Shown piece by piece: positions 40,441 to 55,409 of a stretch of 64,000 nucleotides of DNA. Both the position numbers and the translations under genes were made by a program. The notes under the pieces were generated by a model that saw nothing but the letters and a program-made list of their open reading frames with translations, had not been told where the DNA came from and ran no database searches. The DNA is taken from contig NC_058052.1 of NCBI RefSeq assembly GCF_020085105.1, positions 15,018,233-15,082,232 of the forward strand. The letters run 5' to 3'. The stretch's first letter is position 1. Each line of letters opens with the position of its first letter. Source of the DNA: Siniperca chuatsi (Eukaryota > Chordata > Actinopteri > Centrarchiformes > Sinipercidae).

Positions 40441-43400
40441 GCTGTCCTCTGCTTCCTGCCTCCTTGCTGTGCATGATGCTGCACAATTTTTGTTGATGAG
40501 GAAATGGCTCAAATTGTATGTAAGACAGTAGATGCTATATTATATGTAGCATTTTCCTTCTACCTGAAGGAAGATCTGATCTCTCCTAAGTCGAGCTGTT
40601 ACTCAAGCACTCTGGGTTCTTGGATTTTAGACACTTACAGACCGGTGCAATACTGGAACTACGTTTCCCCTAAAATGACTAGGCTGCCCAAAGACAACCC
40701 TTTCAAGATGTTAGATTTTCTGTGACTTAATCCTGTGCAAATACTTCCCCTCATGGGAACCGAGAAATCGCTCACTATTTCAGTAACAAAAATACACAAA
40801 AGTGTCCAGGAATTAATGACTAAATTCAAGCATATCAAATCTGGTAGACGTGGGTGGAGTAATCAGCTATGTCTGGAAAGGAAATTTACTCTTAACAAAA
40901 GTCTGATTTGATCACAGCTGACAAGTCCACCCAGAAAGAAAACAGCGTAGCTGTGAAGTGGTCACTCGCTGGGATGAAACAGCTGCTGCGCAAACAGGAA
41001 AGGAATACTTGAAAGCAGAGCACCTGGGTTCACAGAGTGTACTCGCACACATTTAGCATCCTTTCATGCACTTTCAGCATACTATATTCCTATAAACACA
41101 CATGCAAGTGCACACATACTTATATAGCAAATATAGTGGAAATGCAAGAGGTCCTGCAGTGCAGTTTCACTTGTTCTCTGGAAACATGTCACTACCTTGG
41201 AAAGAGCTCAGATTATCTCATCACGCTGGCAGACACTAGACACTAGTGTCTGGAACTTGCTTTAAGAGAATATGATTTTGTAAGTCAGAACTTGATTACA
41301 TCTCCAGGAAGGCTCATTCTTGTGTGGGGTGGACATGTGTGGACCTACATCCAAAAGTTAAACCCAAACAAACTGAATCACTCCATCAAGATGAATCAGA
41401 ATATGAGAAAGAAAGTGATTAGGTTAAAAAAAAAAAAAAAGTTGAGGAAATATGACCAAACTCCATTCATGAACACTCGGCCACGCAGTTCTCATTTTAT
41501 CCTTACAGGCCCACTTCCTGTTTGCAGCACGTGTTTTTTTTTTTTGGGGAGGCCTCCTTGCCACCCCACCCTGATCCAATGGGGACCACAATGAAGACTG
41601 TGTGCACTTTCTGAATGACAGACCTGTCCATACAAGCTACAAGGAACCCCCGACCCCGTCACACACACATACACACATACAAACAACTGGACTGCATAAC
41701 AGGTTTTCTCTTGTGGGAGCAGTGTTCCATAGTTTATAAGGCAGACAGACATGTCGAAGGACTTTTGTGATGAAACTACAGATTATAGAGCAGGAATGTC
41801 TTCGCTGAAAGCCACGTGACAGCTTAGATAACAGGAACTGTCTGGTTTTGTGCTGCCTTCATGATGACTTGCTTTTTATCACATTTGGGGTGATGAGCTG
41901 CTACTGTATAATCTAATGCTCATTAGTGTTTCCTTCCACTTTTAATTGATTTACCTGTTTTCATTATTTTGTATATTAGTGTGTTCCCATGTGCTCATGG
42001 ATCATAAGCAGACCAGCTGACGTACGGGCCCTAACTCATCACCTGGGATTGTTAATATTTACTGATAAGGAGCTGCTTTCCTGAGTAATGAATGCATTTG
42101 CATAATTGTCTCATCCTGTTAAGTGAAAAAACATTATGAGACACATTCAATTTCCATGTCTGGCCCATTGAGAGAGTAAATGAACAGGCAGTGAGATATA
42201 ATGACTTACAGACACAAAGAGAGCGCTTGCAAATTAGCACAATGCCTTTTCTTAGGTGCTTGTAAAATCTGCTTTTCTATGTGCTTACTGTATCGTTTGA
42301 GTAAAGGTGTCTTTGTGTGTGTACTTGCGCACGTACCCCTCTCCACCCCAATCCTCTCCTCTCTACTATGAGATTTATTGCCAAACAGCCCTGTGAGAGA
42401 GTACACATGCTCTGCCCAGTCTCCGTACTGCACCCTGACAATTACTGCTATATATACCACTCCAAATGAGAGCCATGAACCGGCGTGATTATAGGGTGGA
42501 GCAGAAGCAAAGAGGGAGAGGGGGGAAACGAAAGAGTGAGGCGACTTCAGAGAGAAGGGGAGAAAGAGTGAGAGGGAGAAGGAAAGAGAGAAGAAGGGCG
42601 ACAGGCAGTACAAGTGGAAGTGACTGAAGTCTGCTGTTAATTGTATTGTGCGTTTTTCATGAATAACAGTGTATACGACAAGCTATGTTTTAGTCTGAAA
42701 AGCTTCCTTTTCAAAATAGTGAAGATGAGATTAAAGGGATGAGCAGCACACAGGGAATGAGCAGCATCTTCTGGACCAAGAAAAAGACAATATGATGACC
42801 TCTGTCTGCATACTTCTCTTCAATAAATTACACCGCAGAGATTTCAGTGCAGAAATACTGTACTGTATGTGGCAGGAGTTACAATAACATTTGGTAAAGA
42901 AGTGCTGCCCTCTTCTGGAAGTGAGCGAAACCAAATAAATGGAATATGAATGAGAACTTGAAATTTAAAAAATGACAAGAAGAGCATTTCCTCACTAAAG
43001 AAGTTAAGATTTAAAACAGTGTGCAGATCCTTTTCTTCTATAAATGGAAAAGTGCAAGATAACAGAGCAGAAAGAGAAAGATTTCTGGAAACCTGACAAG
43101 AAAGTAAACATAAAAGAAGAGAATAATGTTTGACACAAACATCCTGGCAGGTGATGCAGCCTCCACAGGCTATAAACAGTCAGTCTCCATACCTCTTCTC
43201 CATCCATCTCCCACTTTCCCGGTAGCTGTCCAACACTGAGCTTGTCACTTCAGCTGAGTGACAGCCTGCTCTCAGTCGCAGGGCTGCCCTCACTGTGCCG
43301 TCACCTCCGCCCGGCTGTCTGGTGACATCAGGCTGCCTAAAAAGAGGCATCTAAAGAAGAAGATTGATAACACAGGAACTGATGTCACAGCGAAAATCCC

Positions 43401-44162
43401 CACATATGATGTATTGAACTGCTGGATGTAATAAATGTAGGTCTTTGCAGAGCTCAGGCCCCGGGTGATGATCCATTTACTGAATAGATCAGTCTACCTT
43501 ATGGGTCATGAGAGTGTGGGGAAAGTGGTAAACTGGGAAGTTCCCTGTGGGGGGGAAAGCAGCAGTATCACATTACCCATGGACCAGTTTTCATCTTACA
43601 GAAACCCACGCTCTGCCTCACTCCAGCGGCTCGCATAATTGGAAGCATCTTGGCATGAAGATAGAGTCAAGGTGGCATATCAATGGATGCGTACTCCAAG
43701 GGCATGCAGATAAGAAAAGGCTGCTTCTCTTAACAGGTCGTGTCCATGATAGGGTCACTGGCCTTCCCTAAAAAGATGGCAGAGTGGGTGTTGACTCACA
43801 TACAAATAGCTATAGCTGATCAGTGGTGTGGAGCCTTGTAGTACAATTCACTCCCAACGGCGCTCATCCCCAACACCAACAAGAAACAAGTTTTGTTACC
43901 AAGCCTTGTCTCATTATGTATGCGTGTATAGCAGCAAAGAATCCCTGCGGCTCAGAATAAAAAAAACAAGTGATGAGATTTTTTTACAGAGACTTCATGC
44001 AACATGACTGAAAGTCAATTCTTATGAACACTAATTTGCTCTGTAACCTTGCTGCTTTTTGTCACTGCATTACAACAAAAAGAGCTCTGCTTAGAAGTGA
44101 TTTTGTAACTACCCCACACTGTCATGTCAAGTGCAGTAGGACTTTGGTATGTACAGTTTTAC

Positions 44163-44960
44163 AAGGGTTGGGCAACATTATTAAATCAATATCACAATAT
44201 CAAAGGGGTACTCCACATTCTGTAATATTTGGGGACTTGCAATGGACAGATTAAAAATAAAAAGAAGGTAAAAATCAGTGCAGCAGAGGCCAAGATATCC
44301 TTGCTGTTGGTAGCTAGTATGAGTCAAGTAAAAAAAAAAACTGGATCCTATAGTTCCCATAATGCAACATCTTTGATTAGACCCTCCCTGTCAGGTAAAT
44401 GCCCACACCTTTCAAACTCCACACCACCTCCTTGTCTGTTTGTATAACAGGATTAACGTTAAAATTTCCATTCCCAAACCGAGATAACCCTGATGACATC
44501 ACTTTGATGTCGTCGGGGTTATTTTCTCAGACTCGACAAAAGCGCCGTTTCCACTCCAGGAAGTTTCCCACGGGACCAAGAGCCTTTTGAGAAACTCAGG
44601 TCCTTTACCTGCATTCCAGGGTCCTGGATGATTTTTCTACCCCCCAAAAAAGTCCCTGCTAGTAGTAGTATTTTCCAAAAGATCAGGAGTAACGTGTCTC
44701 TTTAACAAGAGTATTTTTTGGACATATGTGTATACTGTTACGGTATGGCAAATTTATGCTCATTCAATATTCAAACTGGTGTTTCATGCAAGTAACTGTA
44801 TTCCACTGTTTTGCATTAGATCTGATAAAACTTTTCAAACATAAAACTAAAACTTTAACTACCCATTTTGTTAGTTTTTAATGACAATTTTTTTTTGTAA
44901 AACAATGAAAGTCCAGTAAAAGGCGATAATATAATATTGTAATTTTGACCAGCTCTAAGT
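44163..44960. repeat. Probable composite interspersed repeat
   Basis: The left edge (GGGTTGGGCAACATTATTAA, then AATCAATATCACAATAT) is inversely related to the right edge near 44920-44957 (GCGATAATATAATATTGTAA, then GACCAGCTC). Such edges are typical of teleost MITEs. The middle looks like a different inserted sequence. Low certainty on limits. Confidence 0.35.
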
Positions 44961-47900
44961 CTTACATCAGTCCTGTATTTAGGACTCCCGCCTACTTGTT
45001 CTGTCTCAGCTAAGCATCCTTGATCGCCCCACTGCTTCCCATCCTGCAACAGTATCCACTCCGCTCTACGCCTCTCCAGAAGGAGGAGAAGAGCGGGACT
45101 TCTCTGCCTCCGCACAAATAAAACTGTGTGCCAAGCCGCATTAACTCTGCATTCTTATCGCCTTTCTGACTTGAAACATTTTATGAGCGGTTAGCTGTCA
45201 GCCCCCTCAGACTCCAACAACAAGAAGAGGCATGCTTTATGCACTGGTGCATCACGGGCACCACTGTTTACTAGACACCATTATCATTTAACTGCATGTA
45301 CACTACGAAAGGTCACATTTTGGACTTCAATTTATCACATCTCATTATATGATATATATATATATAATGTAGTTTTAAAGCTGTTCCTGAGCTGGAGACA
45401 GGTAAAATTGAGCTTACACGTTGTGGTGAAGTGACACATAAACACAGCTATGTGTACACACCTAGTTGAGGCAGAAGACCTGCTGTGGCCTCTGCTGCCG
45501 GCCTAAACCAGCTCTCTGGACTTTCTTAAAGTTTGTCTGCCCACACAAACATTGACTGCACTGGCCGTCGCTGTCTCTGAAATAGGTGTTTAGGCTTACT
45601 GAAGAGAAAATGACTCAATAGTGTGCCAGGAATTTGTGCATATTTCCACAAATATCTAATTTTAAATCAAATAGCCAGTGGCATGTTGTATATTGGTCAA
45701 CATGCTCTGCCAGGACAAATTAATTTCATGCTCCTAAGTTTACAATTTAAATGTTTGCTGTTTGTTCACTGTTGCCTGAATCAACTTGTATTCATTTCAG
45801 CAACACTGCGCCGGCTTGCACTCAACTACAGCATTAGTATATGCAAAGCCTCATAATCATGCTGTGGCTTTGGCCCCTTGTGGTTTCTGTAGCAGTGACT
45901 TAATTCTGCTCCACTAATCATAATAATTATAGATATTAGAGTAGCCTTGGTAATTACTGTAGAGCACTGGCTCCTATCCTTTAATGGATGCTTAAACAAA
46001 CAGATTTCAGATAGGTTTGGGAAGAAAACTAATTTATGGCCTCTGAAGGAAGATCAATCAGGTGACAGGATTTGGTTTGGTAGGGTGTAATAGGGTGGGG
46101 TTCAGTAATTAATACAGAATGCAGTAAGAGATGGAACCTGGCTCTTCCTTTTTTTCAATTCTGCGTCCCTTTCATTCCCACATCCCTCCTTCTCTCCGTG
46201 CCTTTGCCACATTATTTATTTCCGCTGTCACACCATTGTTGTGATTATGGATGTCATGCAGCCGTAACGCGCTCCACGATCAATAGGCCTGAAATTAAAC
46301 CAAAAAATGAATTTCCGCAGTGTCGGCCACATGCACTCCTGAGCAGGAATTACCTTGCAGGAGAATGGCTGATTTTCCCACTGAGGAGACAGCAACAGAA
46401 ACACAGGAGGAGGGAAAGTGCTTGACTGAGGCTGGCAGCAATGGCAGTCCATGCGAGGACAGTTTTACTGCTTTTTTTTTTTTTTTAAACAATTACAGAC
46501 CACAGAACACATGGCATAAATGTTGAAACTTTGTGTGACCAAGTCCTCAAACACCAATTTCAATTCAACAAAACACCAGAACTCTTGTATTGGGATAAGA
46601 TGACCTCTGGATCTAATAGTTAGAAACTAATCTGTGCCTTGAAAGATGTTTATTAGTGCATGCTGCCAATATCCCATATTACAGATTCAAAAGGTTGAGA
46701 GATGCTGTGTAGCATTTAGTACTAAATGTCTGTAATGTAACTCAACAAGTCCGGGTTGTTCATGATGACACAGGTCAACTAAGGAGATGATGTAGTCATT
46801 TCTTCCAGGCTGAGATCGATACACTATTACTGTAGGCATGATGAGATGAAAAAGTGCTCATTACTCCTATCATCAGGTCATTTGGAGAATGGGAGATTTT
46901 GGTCAAATGGCAAGACCTCCAGCGATGAAAAACACAATAATTAAATAAAAACGTGAGGTTTAGGAGAAAGCTCATAAGAACCATAGAAGGAAGAGTGTTG
47001 TAGAAGAGAGAGCAGGTTTGTTAGAAAGGTGCAGTATAGATGTTCATCCTGTATTCTGTGAAGTAAGTTATGTTATGGTCAGTTTTATACGTCACAAGGC
47101 CTGACAGTTGCAGTCTTTCATGAAAGCAACACGCACAATATGAAACCTGCAACTCTCTTTCTTTTTCTGTCACTGTACCCACTTTCATGTTTCTATCTGT
47201 CTTGCATTGTCCACACCAGCAATTGCTATTTATCCCAAGCAATTGACATAGAGATAGAGAGAGAAGACAGGGATGTTGGGGGAAATGTTTACATGCTTTT
47301 AAAATACCTTGAGTAGCTCACTTACACCAGCCAGCCTTCCAGCATCTTTCGCCTCTGCACCTTCCTCCACAGGAGACGGATGCATCCTTTTCTTTCTTAC
47401 TTGTTTCCGTTGTCCCTCATTTAGAATCGATTTGCTATTAATACCAGAGCATCACAGAGGGAGGGTGACAGGGGTCGAGGTGGCTGCAGCTGCTTGACAG
47501 GCTTCTTCATCTCCGAACAGGAAGTTTGGTTTACATCAGCCATGGGGCGGGAACTGTCATCAGGAGACCTCAGGGCTAATGGGTTGGATTTATGCGCTCC
47601 TCTCCTCCTCTCAGTGTAGACCAAGTTGGAAGAAGCTGAAGTCACTGATCTCAGGTCTTTTTAGTGTTTTCTTCCATTGGTTATGACTAAGGTTTGGAGA
47701 CAGGAAGCTGATGCACGATCTATGCTCCAGAGAAATTTTTAAATTATTATTGGTTCCTATGATAAACTGTGAAATCTGAGCTTAAATTCAGGCCCAGTTG
47801 ACTTTAATGCATTTATAAAACATGGTGAAGTACTTCACCTAAGTCATTTCTTTCCATTCCCCTGACTTGACATGTCAAGACAAATTTCATTCATCACTCC

Positions 47901-49330
47901 TCCAAGGAGCCTGGTGCAGGGCAATAACCACAGTTTGGTTTTCAAATCAATTTGACAAATCCTCGGAGAATTATAAAACAGTCTTAGAGCAAATAATGGT
48001 CTGACACTCTGCATTAGCAGAAAAGATATGAATTACGACTGACGTCTAACCATGTGGCTTCTGGGTTTACAAAGAAACATCATGTTCTGTCACTTATGAC
48101 ATTGTGGTAAGATGTCAATAAAGGTTAGCATTTTGAACAAAGGACAGCCATACCTGGAAGCAACGTGTGTTATAGCTCAATGCAGTCACCAGGACTACCT
48201 CAGCCTTCAGCTCTGCTTCAACTTCATCTAAAAGTGATGGAAACATCATGTGACTTGTGCCCTGGTTTCACAGTTAGACTCAAAGGATGCAGAAGTGAAA
48301 AGTTAATTCTCGTAATTAATTCTTTCCGTGTAGATGAACTGAATTAACTGTTGTATCAGATCAAATTTGACAATATGCATGTACAACAGTATTTATCCTT
48401 TATATTTCATTACTCTGCCCATCAACTGTTTTTCCTGCTGTATCATTCTTTTCCTTTTGGCTTTCTATTCCTGTCCTTTCCTCCTCACTCCGTCTCTCTC
48501 TCATCCTTGTGTGCATCGCAGTGACTGAACTCATTCTCAACTATTTATTTGCTTTATTTCCTGAGATCAGCTATAAAGAACAAACACTATTAAGCCAGCC
48601 AATCAATACGGGAACATCAGCGCTCTTACCCCCCCCCACCCCGCAAAATAGATTTATATCTTCTGCCTGAGCAACATAAATCACATATTCATACATTAAA
48701 TTAAAAATGTGATTGATAGCAACACAGAGTGTGTGTACAAAACCTCATGATGTAAAAAAAACAAATATTAGTTGGGGACTGCGGAGGGTGAAGAGAAAAC
48801 AAACAAGTGTAATTCTTCAGTCTTGTGAGGACGTCCAAGTTCAGGAGATGAGTTGTTGCTTTAGGAAAAGGAAAACATCAGCATCTAAACTCAAATATAA
48901 ACTCAGTGTTACAGAGTTTTCACAATAGAAACAATGACTGTAAGAATGTCTATAACACTAACTTGCGGCCCAAGATTCATTTATCTTGACTTTAAAGGAG
49001 CTGGTCAGCTTTCAGTCTCTATCCTCTGCATGTCATTCTGCAAGGCAAACTGCATGTGGAGAAACAGGTTCATCCACAAAGTGACACTTAATGGGATATA
49101 TTCAGATTGCGTCATGCATTACAGGGCCCAGTGGTTATGGGAGCATTCCAGAGGAGAGAGGCAGAGAAATATGGCAGCATCTATCAGAGGCTCGGCCAGA
49201 GAGAAAAAGGTGCAGGAACAGAGAGGGAACGAGAGCTGGGGGTTGGGGGGCTGCCAAGGACATTTAAGAGAGCTGTCAGGGGAGGCTGATCTATGAAAGA
49301 CCCTGTTGGCTACCTATATCCCAGCATGTG

Positions 49331-49333
<3 letters not shown>

Positions 49334-49371
<38 letters not shown>
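49334..49371. repeat. (GT)n microsatellite
   Basis: About 19 GT units. Confidence 0.97.
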
Positions 49372-49372
<1 letters not shown>

Positions 49373-49682
49373 GGGGAAAGACATAAGTGCATTCACACCA
49401 ATGCATGCTGTAACACATGTGCTCACACCCAGGAGGCTAAAGTACAGCAGAGTAGTCCCGGTGCACAGGTTCAAAGACCGGAGTTGGCGCTCATCCACAC
49501 AGAAAATCAAATATGTTTTCTGAGCATGAGATGAAACAGAGGACAAAAAAACAGTCGGAGGATAAACAACAAGAGGTAAACTGTTCAACTGCAAAAAACT
49601 GTATGTTTTCTGGAGAAAAATGTTCATGTAATAAAAAGTTTAAGTTATAATTACCATGATCGTGTCATGCAGCAATTTCTAT

Positions 49683-50103
49683 AGAGGACTGGAACTGCCA
49701 AAATCAAAAATAAATAAATGACTCAATAAATAAATTAATATGCGATTAATTTGCCCTGAAAGTGAAAAAAAGAAGACAGAACTAAATAAGTTTGGGGAAA
49801 TAAATAGGGGGAAAATGCAATGAGAAAATAATACATACATAACTACATAAATAAATACATACAACATGAATAAATAAATAAACAAAAAATTAATAAATAC
49901 AATGGAACATTAAATGGGAAAGTAAATAAATATGGGAATTAATACAAATGTAAATAATACAGAAGCAAATTAAAACAGAAATATCAATTAGTCTCACATT
50001 TTAGAAATTATTTAATGCCTACATTTTTGGTGCATTTAATGCCATTTAATTTATTTATTGAGTCATTTATTTATTTTTGATTTTGGCAGTTCTGGTCCTC
50101 CAC
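49683..50103. mobile_element. MITE with long terminal inverted repeats
   Basis: The left end (GAGGACTGGAACTGCCAAAA, then an AAATA-rich run to about 49737) is the reverse complement of the right end (about 50047-50101) over more than 50 bp with two mismatches. The interior is AT-rich (AAATA repeats) with no transposase. The high arm identity suggests a fairly recent insertion. Confidence 0.88.
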
Positions 50104-51720
50104 AGTAGGTATATGTGTGTGTGTGTGCACATGTGTGTGTGCACATGTGTACATGAAGGGATATAGGTAGGGATATGTATGTATATATATGAGCATATAT
50201 CCACCATATGTAGGCCTATTGCATGCATTTTCATGTTTGTCATGTGAGACACAAACATGTGCAGACTTTGATAACATTCCTCCCTGGTACAATAAAGACT
50301 AAGACTAGTCACAGGAAGTTCTACTCAGACTGTGAAAACTGTTGTACAATGTCTGTAGCTCTGGATGAACTTTGCCAAGTCTGAGAAAAGTCAAACATTT
50401 TGGAGACTACACATTTTTAACAGAAAGCCTGCATTACAAACTGGCATGTGGAATTTGAAAGATATGGGTGTTAACCAGGCAGGGAACATCTATCAGCATA
50501 TGGTATCAGTTTGCATTATGGGAAGTGTAGGAATAATGATTTCATTATGTGCTATTTGAGAGTATAGAAGTATATATTTTGTGGGGTATTAAAGCTTCAT
50601 GCATAATATTAAATTGATGAGAATACATTCTGGATCTAGCAGCTTCACTAAACATTGCTCCAGGAAGCCAAATCTTCCTCAGCTATATCTGAGATATCCC
50701 AGCAGCAGCAGCGAGAATCTGTAGGTAGCCAGCAGGCAGGCAACCCTGCCAGAGGGGACGCGGCTTTGGGACCATTACTAAAGCTTAATGATATGAGAAG
50801 TGTTCTCCTATCCAGCGCAGAGGGGATTCATCATGATGCTGTAGCACTATACATCTTTCAACAGCCCTTAAAGAGGAAAGGGGACATTTCTTCATGCTGT
50901 AGTAAAAGCCCCTCCCTTCCCCAATCTTCCCTTGAGCTTTCTACATTCCTCATCTTCACTTAAAGAAGCTCTATTTTAAGATCATTGCGTCTGGCGGGGG
51001 GGGTGACCTTGGCAACGAATGAGGGTGAAGTAAGGTCGTGAGAAGCGCTGGATGGGTGTGTGTAGTCTGATGGAGACAGTTGCAAACCACAACATCTTGT
51101 CTGGGATTTGTCCCAGTGTGCCCCAGGGGAAGGAATACAATTCACTCTCCGTCTCAAAGTCACACTATACACTGTCACTGGCTTCAGCTGAGTGCTGATA
51201 GATGTCTCTTTGTCCCCTCATAAATAAAAATACTCTGGTCTCGGCTGTGAGAGACTGTAGATCAGGGAGTAAATAGCTGAAGGTATCATGCGCCGCACTA
51301 TGTCAAACCTGGAGGATTTTCTCTTTCTCTAACCCCTCACATTTTGTGACCGTGTCATGAGAACTCTGCTACCTGTAAATCAAATGGGGCAGATATACAG
51401 CAACAAAAGAGCAATCAAAATAAGTAAGAGCAATGTTGACTTTGGGTCTTTAACTTAATTTTATAGCCTGCAGCCAATATGCAGTAATCACAGCATGGAA
51501 AAGCTTAACGTTTCTGTCCTGGTATTTGCATTGTTTGAGTCACAGCCACCTGCCTGCGGATTTACACCAGTAGATCACAGACAATAACAGTAAAGACAGA
51601 AGTGCACTGGTTTATGACTTCAGCACTTTCAGTTTGAAGTCTTCCAGCACCAGTGAGTTTAAATTATGGTGGGAGACGTCCTTGGGATGTGAACATCTCA
51701 TTTCACCAGGCTGTGCGCAA

Positions 51721-51721
<1 letters not shown>

Positions 51722-51773
<52 letters not shown>
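51722..51773. repeat. (CA)n microsatellite
   Basis: About 26 CA units. Confidence 0.98.
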
Positions 51774-51774
<1 letters not shown>

Positions 51775-52799
51775 CTCATTTCATTGGGGGTCTCTGGGAG
51801 GCTGGACTCAGTGGAGCATGACATAAGAATTATACATCTGGCAGCAGTAAACCTGCAAACTCTTTCTTTCTCTCTCACACACACTTGTGACTGTTATGAG
51901 ACAGAACACTAACTTTTTGCTCATATTATTTATTATTTTTGAGGACCATTGCTATTGATGCTTGTAACTCTGCTCTATGCAAATGTGATGCTGTTGTTTT
52001 GTTCCTTTTATTCCTCAAAGAGAGCTGAAACAGCCCTCTGGTTCTTCTTAATAAAGTCAAAGAGGCAATTTAATTTACTTTAATTTGTAAGTGTGCATTT
52101 AATTACTTAATTACTTCCTTTTCTTCAGTCAGGTTATTGATACATCAAACTCAAAATCTTAAGTCATTTTGATCTAGCCTATATAAATAAGAATATTCAC
52201 ATATAAAATTGAAAATATGTCATTTTGTGGATGAAAATTGTTATTGAAAATGTTGTTCTGTTTAATGCTTTTGTTTACAAACTGCAGTGTTTGTAGGGTG
52301 GGGCCAGAGTTCAACAACAGATATGAGTGACCACCCGACTATTATTGATGCTTTTAACAACACAGGTTTCCAACCCCCTAAAACCAAGTCCAGACCACAC
52401 AGCTGCATATGCATCAAGATTTTACCCCACGAAACCTTAATGAGTTTTGACCAGAAGTTGTAGTGAGAAGCCCATAGAAATCATTTACTTCTAAAATTGT
52501 AGAAATAAATGATTTCTTACACCTCTGACATGTATTGCTCAGATATTTTTTATTGAAGCCACCTATTATTCCTCATTCTTGTTAAAAAGAAGATATTTGG
52601 CAAATAAACTAATTATACTACTTAATCAAACTACAGTAGTCAGTCCACATGTACATTACAATACTTTAATAAAAAAATATATAAAGACAAAACAGAATGT
52701 ATGGTCGCACGTGGATGGGGCAGGAGCATCCCTGCTGAACCGAGGAGGCTCAGCATCCCCATCCCAGCTGCGCCCGACTGCCACGTCATAACGAACACC

Positions 52800-53071
52800 T
52801 GGGGACACGCCCACCCAAAGGTTCCAAGCCCTGTTATTGGTTATGTGTTTAAATATCTCGCAAGCTGTCCGGTGATAGGCTCAAATATCACACAAGTGAT
52901 TTCATAAAGCAAATCTTTTGGAAGTTGTGTTAAGGGGATAAGTGGGAAAAACCCTTGAGATAACTGCGACATCCACGGCACAATTAGCTGCCTGTCTCTC
53001 CGTCTCTCTTTCAATCTCCTGGCTGTCAATCGCTGGAGGATTTGTTGGAGTTGCCGAGCGTCTCTGCATCT
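52800..53071 (+). promoter_or_regulatory. crtac1: Candidate crtac1 promoter and non-coding first exon
   Basis: An inverted CCAAT box (ATTGG, about 52836), an AT-rich TTTAAATATC and GC-richer sequence are followed by an ATG-free stretch ending in a donor-like CATCT|GTGAGT at 53071/53072. It could splice to the acceptor at 56286. Purely signal-based; an upstream exon elsewhere is equally possible. Confidence 0.3.
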
Positions 53072-53928
53072 GTGAGTACCTGAGTTTGCTTGCTGCTGCT
53101 GAAGCTGCTGCCTTCCTCCGGGTTCAGGATGACTGTAGCGCTCCGCAGGGATCTGCTGCAGAAAGAGGCGATAGAAAGTTGATCTCCGTCCCGATTTGAA
53201 CGCAACTTTCTGCTCAGAGCAAATCACAAGATTAAGACGCTTGCTTATCAGTTATCAGTTTTCAGTCAGTTTTCAGCTCGTAATGCAGTTTTATCATCAC
53301 CTACAGTAACTGCCACGGATTAAGTGCTGCTTCACACAAAGTGGATTCCCTTCAAAAAACTGCCGATGAGCAGAAAGAAAAGACGACCGCAGGTTTCTTT
53401 TATTGCAGCAATTATCCATGTTTCAAATGTTTTTTTTTTTGTCATAGTTGCACATTGCTCTGGTAATTTTTTCCCAGTTTTTCCAGTTTCTTATGTTTAA
53501 TTAAGTTGCTTTTTCCTTTTGTAATTTGTATAGGTTGCCTATTCATTTAGAGTCTGCATTTGATCTAATTTCATGTTTGAAAAATATAGAAGAGTATAGA
53601 TAGATAGATGCTATTATTATACATTATCATACATAAAAAAATCAGTATCATGCAGCATATGGGTAATAAATTTGTACTTTCTACAAAAACTATCAAAACT
53701 GTTATCATCATGAAGTTTTGTTTCAAACTACTGATCTAATCAGCGTTTTGTTGTGAAGCAGGTGAGGCGTTATAGTGAGTCGTTGCACTGTGTCTTTGCT
53801 GGAATGAGGTTCTCATTGTCGGATATTCACTGTGGTAACTGATGGTTGAACTGGAGCTTAACATTAATGGCAATTGTTGATTGCTCAGAGTGACTGTTAA
53901 GTGTAATTCACTGGGAATAGTACAGCAC

Positions 53929-53930
<2 letters not shown>

Positions 53931-53982
<52 letters not shown>
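53931..53982. repeat. (TG)n microsatellite
   Basis: About 26 TG units. Confidence 0.98.
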
Positions 53983-53984
<2 letters not shown>

Positions 53985-55350
53985 CTGCAGTGAGGGTGTC
54001 CTTCACAGAAAGAGCCTCTGGAAGCGTGTGTTTGAAACTGAAGATGTTGCTGGCTCTTTGTCGCAGCGTTATCAGGATCAGAGCTGGGCTTGAATGCTCC
54101 AGAAAGCACAAGCTGATGTTGCACGCTGTGGTAATGGCCTCTTAATGCCAACATAAATAACCAAATAGAAAACATTTCTCTGCTTCAAACAACACATTTT
54201 TTTAGGGCTATTTCATGGTCTCAGACTGTTTTACTACAAATTACTTTACTTGATGCTTCCTGTTCTTATAGTGGGACGGCTTGTTGACGATCCTGCAGAT
54301 GTTACATCCGAAAACCCAAATAAGCGCATCAATTGTCAAATCCTTGCTCGTAGAAAAGTTATATTGCAACTTTACTTGGCGACTCAGGTGTCTTGGTTTT
54401 TACTGCAGTGAATGTGGGGGAAAACGACTGTATGTCCTTGACTGCATAATGTAGCACCCCACCATTTTATCAGGCCGGTCCACAATGTTTCAAGCACTCA
54501 TCTGTCCTTTCTCTACATCCCTCTTCTATCTAGTTATTACTTTGCATGGCTGAATTATGGGGAATACTTCTGACTGGTGCTGAACTGAAATATGCCCGCT
54601 GTCCTGGTGCAGGACCATGGGAATAATGCCCTGTCTTATATTTTATCCTCGTTTGTACGGGCATGAAAGTTCAGGTGCCCACCTGTGAGTTTGTATCATC
54701 TAAAATTAGCTGTTTTGTCCTCTAATTGTCTATTTTAAAATGACCCTCAAAGTGCATCTTCACATAAAAAAATATTCCAAAAGAGTTTACCCTTTACCAA
54801 CACCTTATCCTCCTCTTTTTAATTTATAGCTCACTGCCCCTATCTGACATTGAGTATATGAGCAAGTTTGGAAAGCTACCTTCTGTAGTCTGGAACTTCT
54901 CAGCTCATTTGTCATTACATCCTGCTCTAATGGGGAGAAACTGCCTCATCTTGAGCACCCAGTGTTGTTAATTAACCCTTCTTGCTAACAGCCGCAGTCT
55001 ACATAGCTACCATCCAGCGTTATCACTGCGCTGCCCGCCAGGAGAGCTAGCATTAACCCTGGCCATATTTCTGCAGGTGTCAGCGGAGGTGCTTTCTCTC
55101 CCTGCTGCTGTTCTTTTGAGAGTATTACTCAAACAGCAATGCGGTTTTATCTTAAATTGAATTGTTGAGGGGGATGTTAAAGAGCCATACATCACCTGGA
55201 CACTCTGAGCAGAAAGGGAGAATCTGCAGCAGTATGGAAGCAGAGATGGGAACGGCTCAATAGCATTACAGGTGGAATGAGTACTACGACGAAGGCTGCG
55301 TTCATAAATCCACAGGCAGAGCAAATCAAGTTGTCAGCTTGTAAACGCCA

Positions 55351-55354
<4 letters not shown>

Positions 55355-55406
<52 letters not shown>
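55355..55406. repeat. (GT)n microsatellite
   Basis: About 26 GT units. Confidence 0.98.

Positions 55407-55409
<3 letters not shown>

Larger units (their letters stand above)
40441..52690. other. Intergenic region between loxl4 and crtac1
   Basis: Over 12 kb without a recognisable exon on either strand. It has several GA-rich patches (42505-42605), CA/GT tracts, a TIR-flanked MITE at 49683-50103 and repeat-like sequence at about 44160-44960. I looked for GOLGA7B- and R3HCC1L-like peptides in the translated frames and saw none. Confidence 0.55.

Noticed and set aside
49310..49627. ORFs over GT/CA microsatellites (also at 3884, 4392, 25486, 51612, 53897, 55192, 59082)
   Set aside because: Poly-(CV) or poly-(TH) peptides are products of the dinucleotide repeats, not genes.
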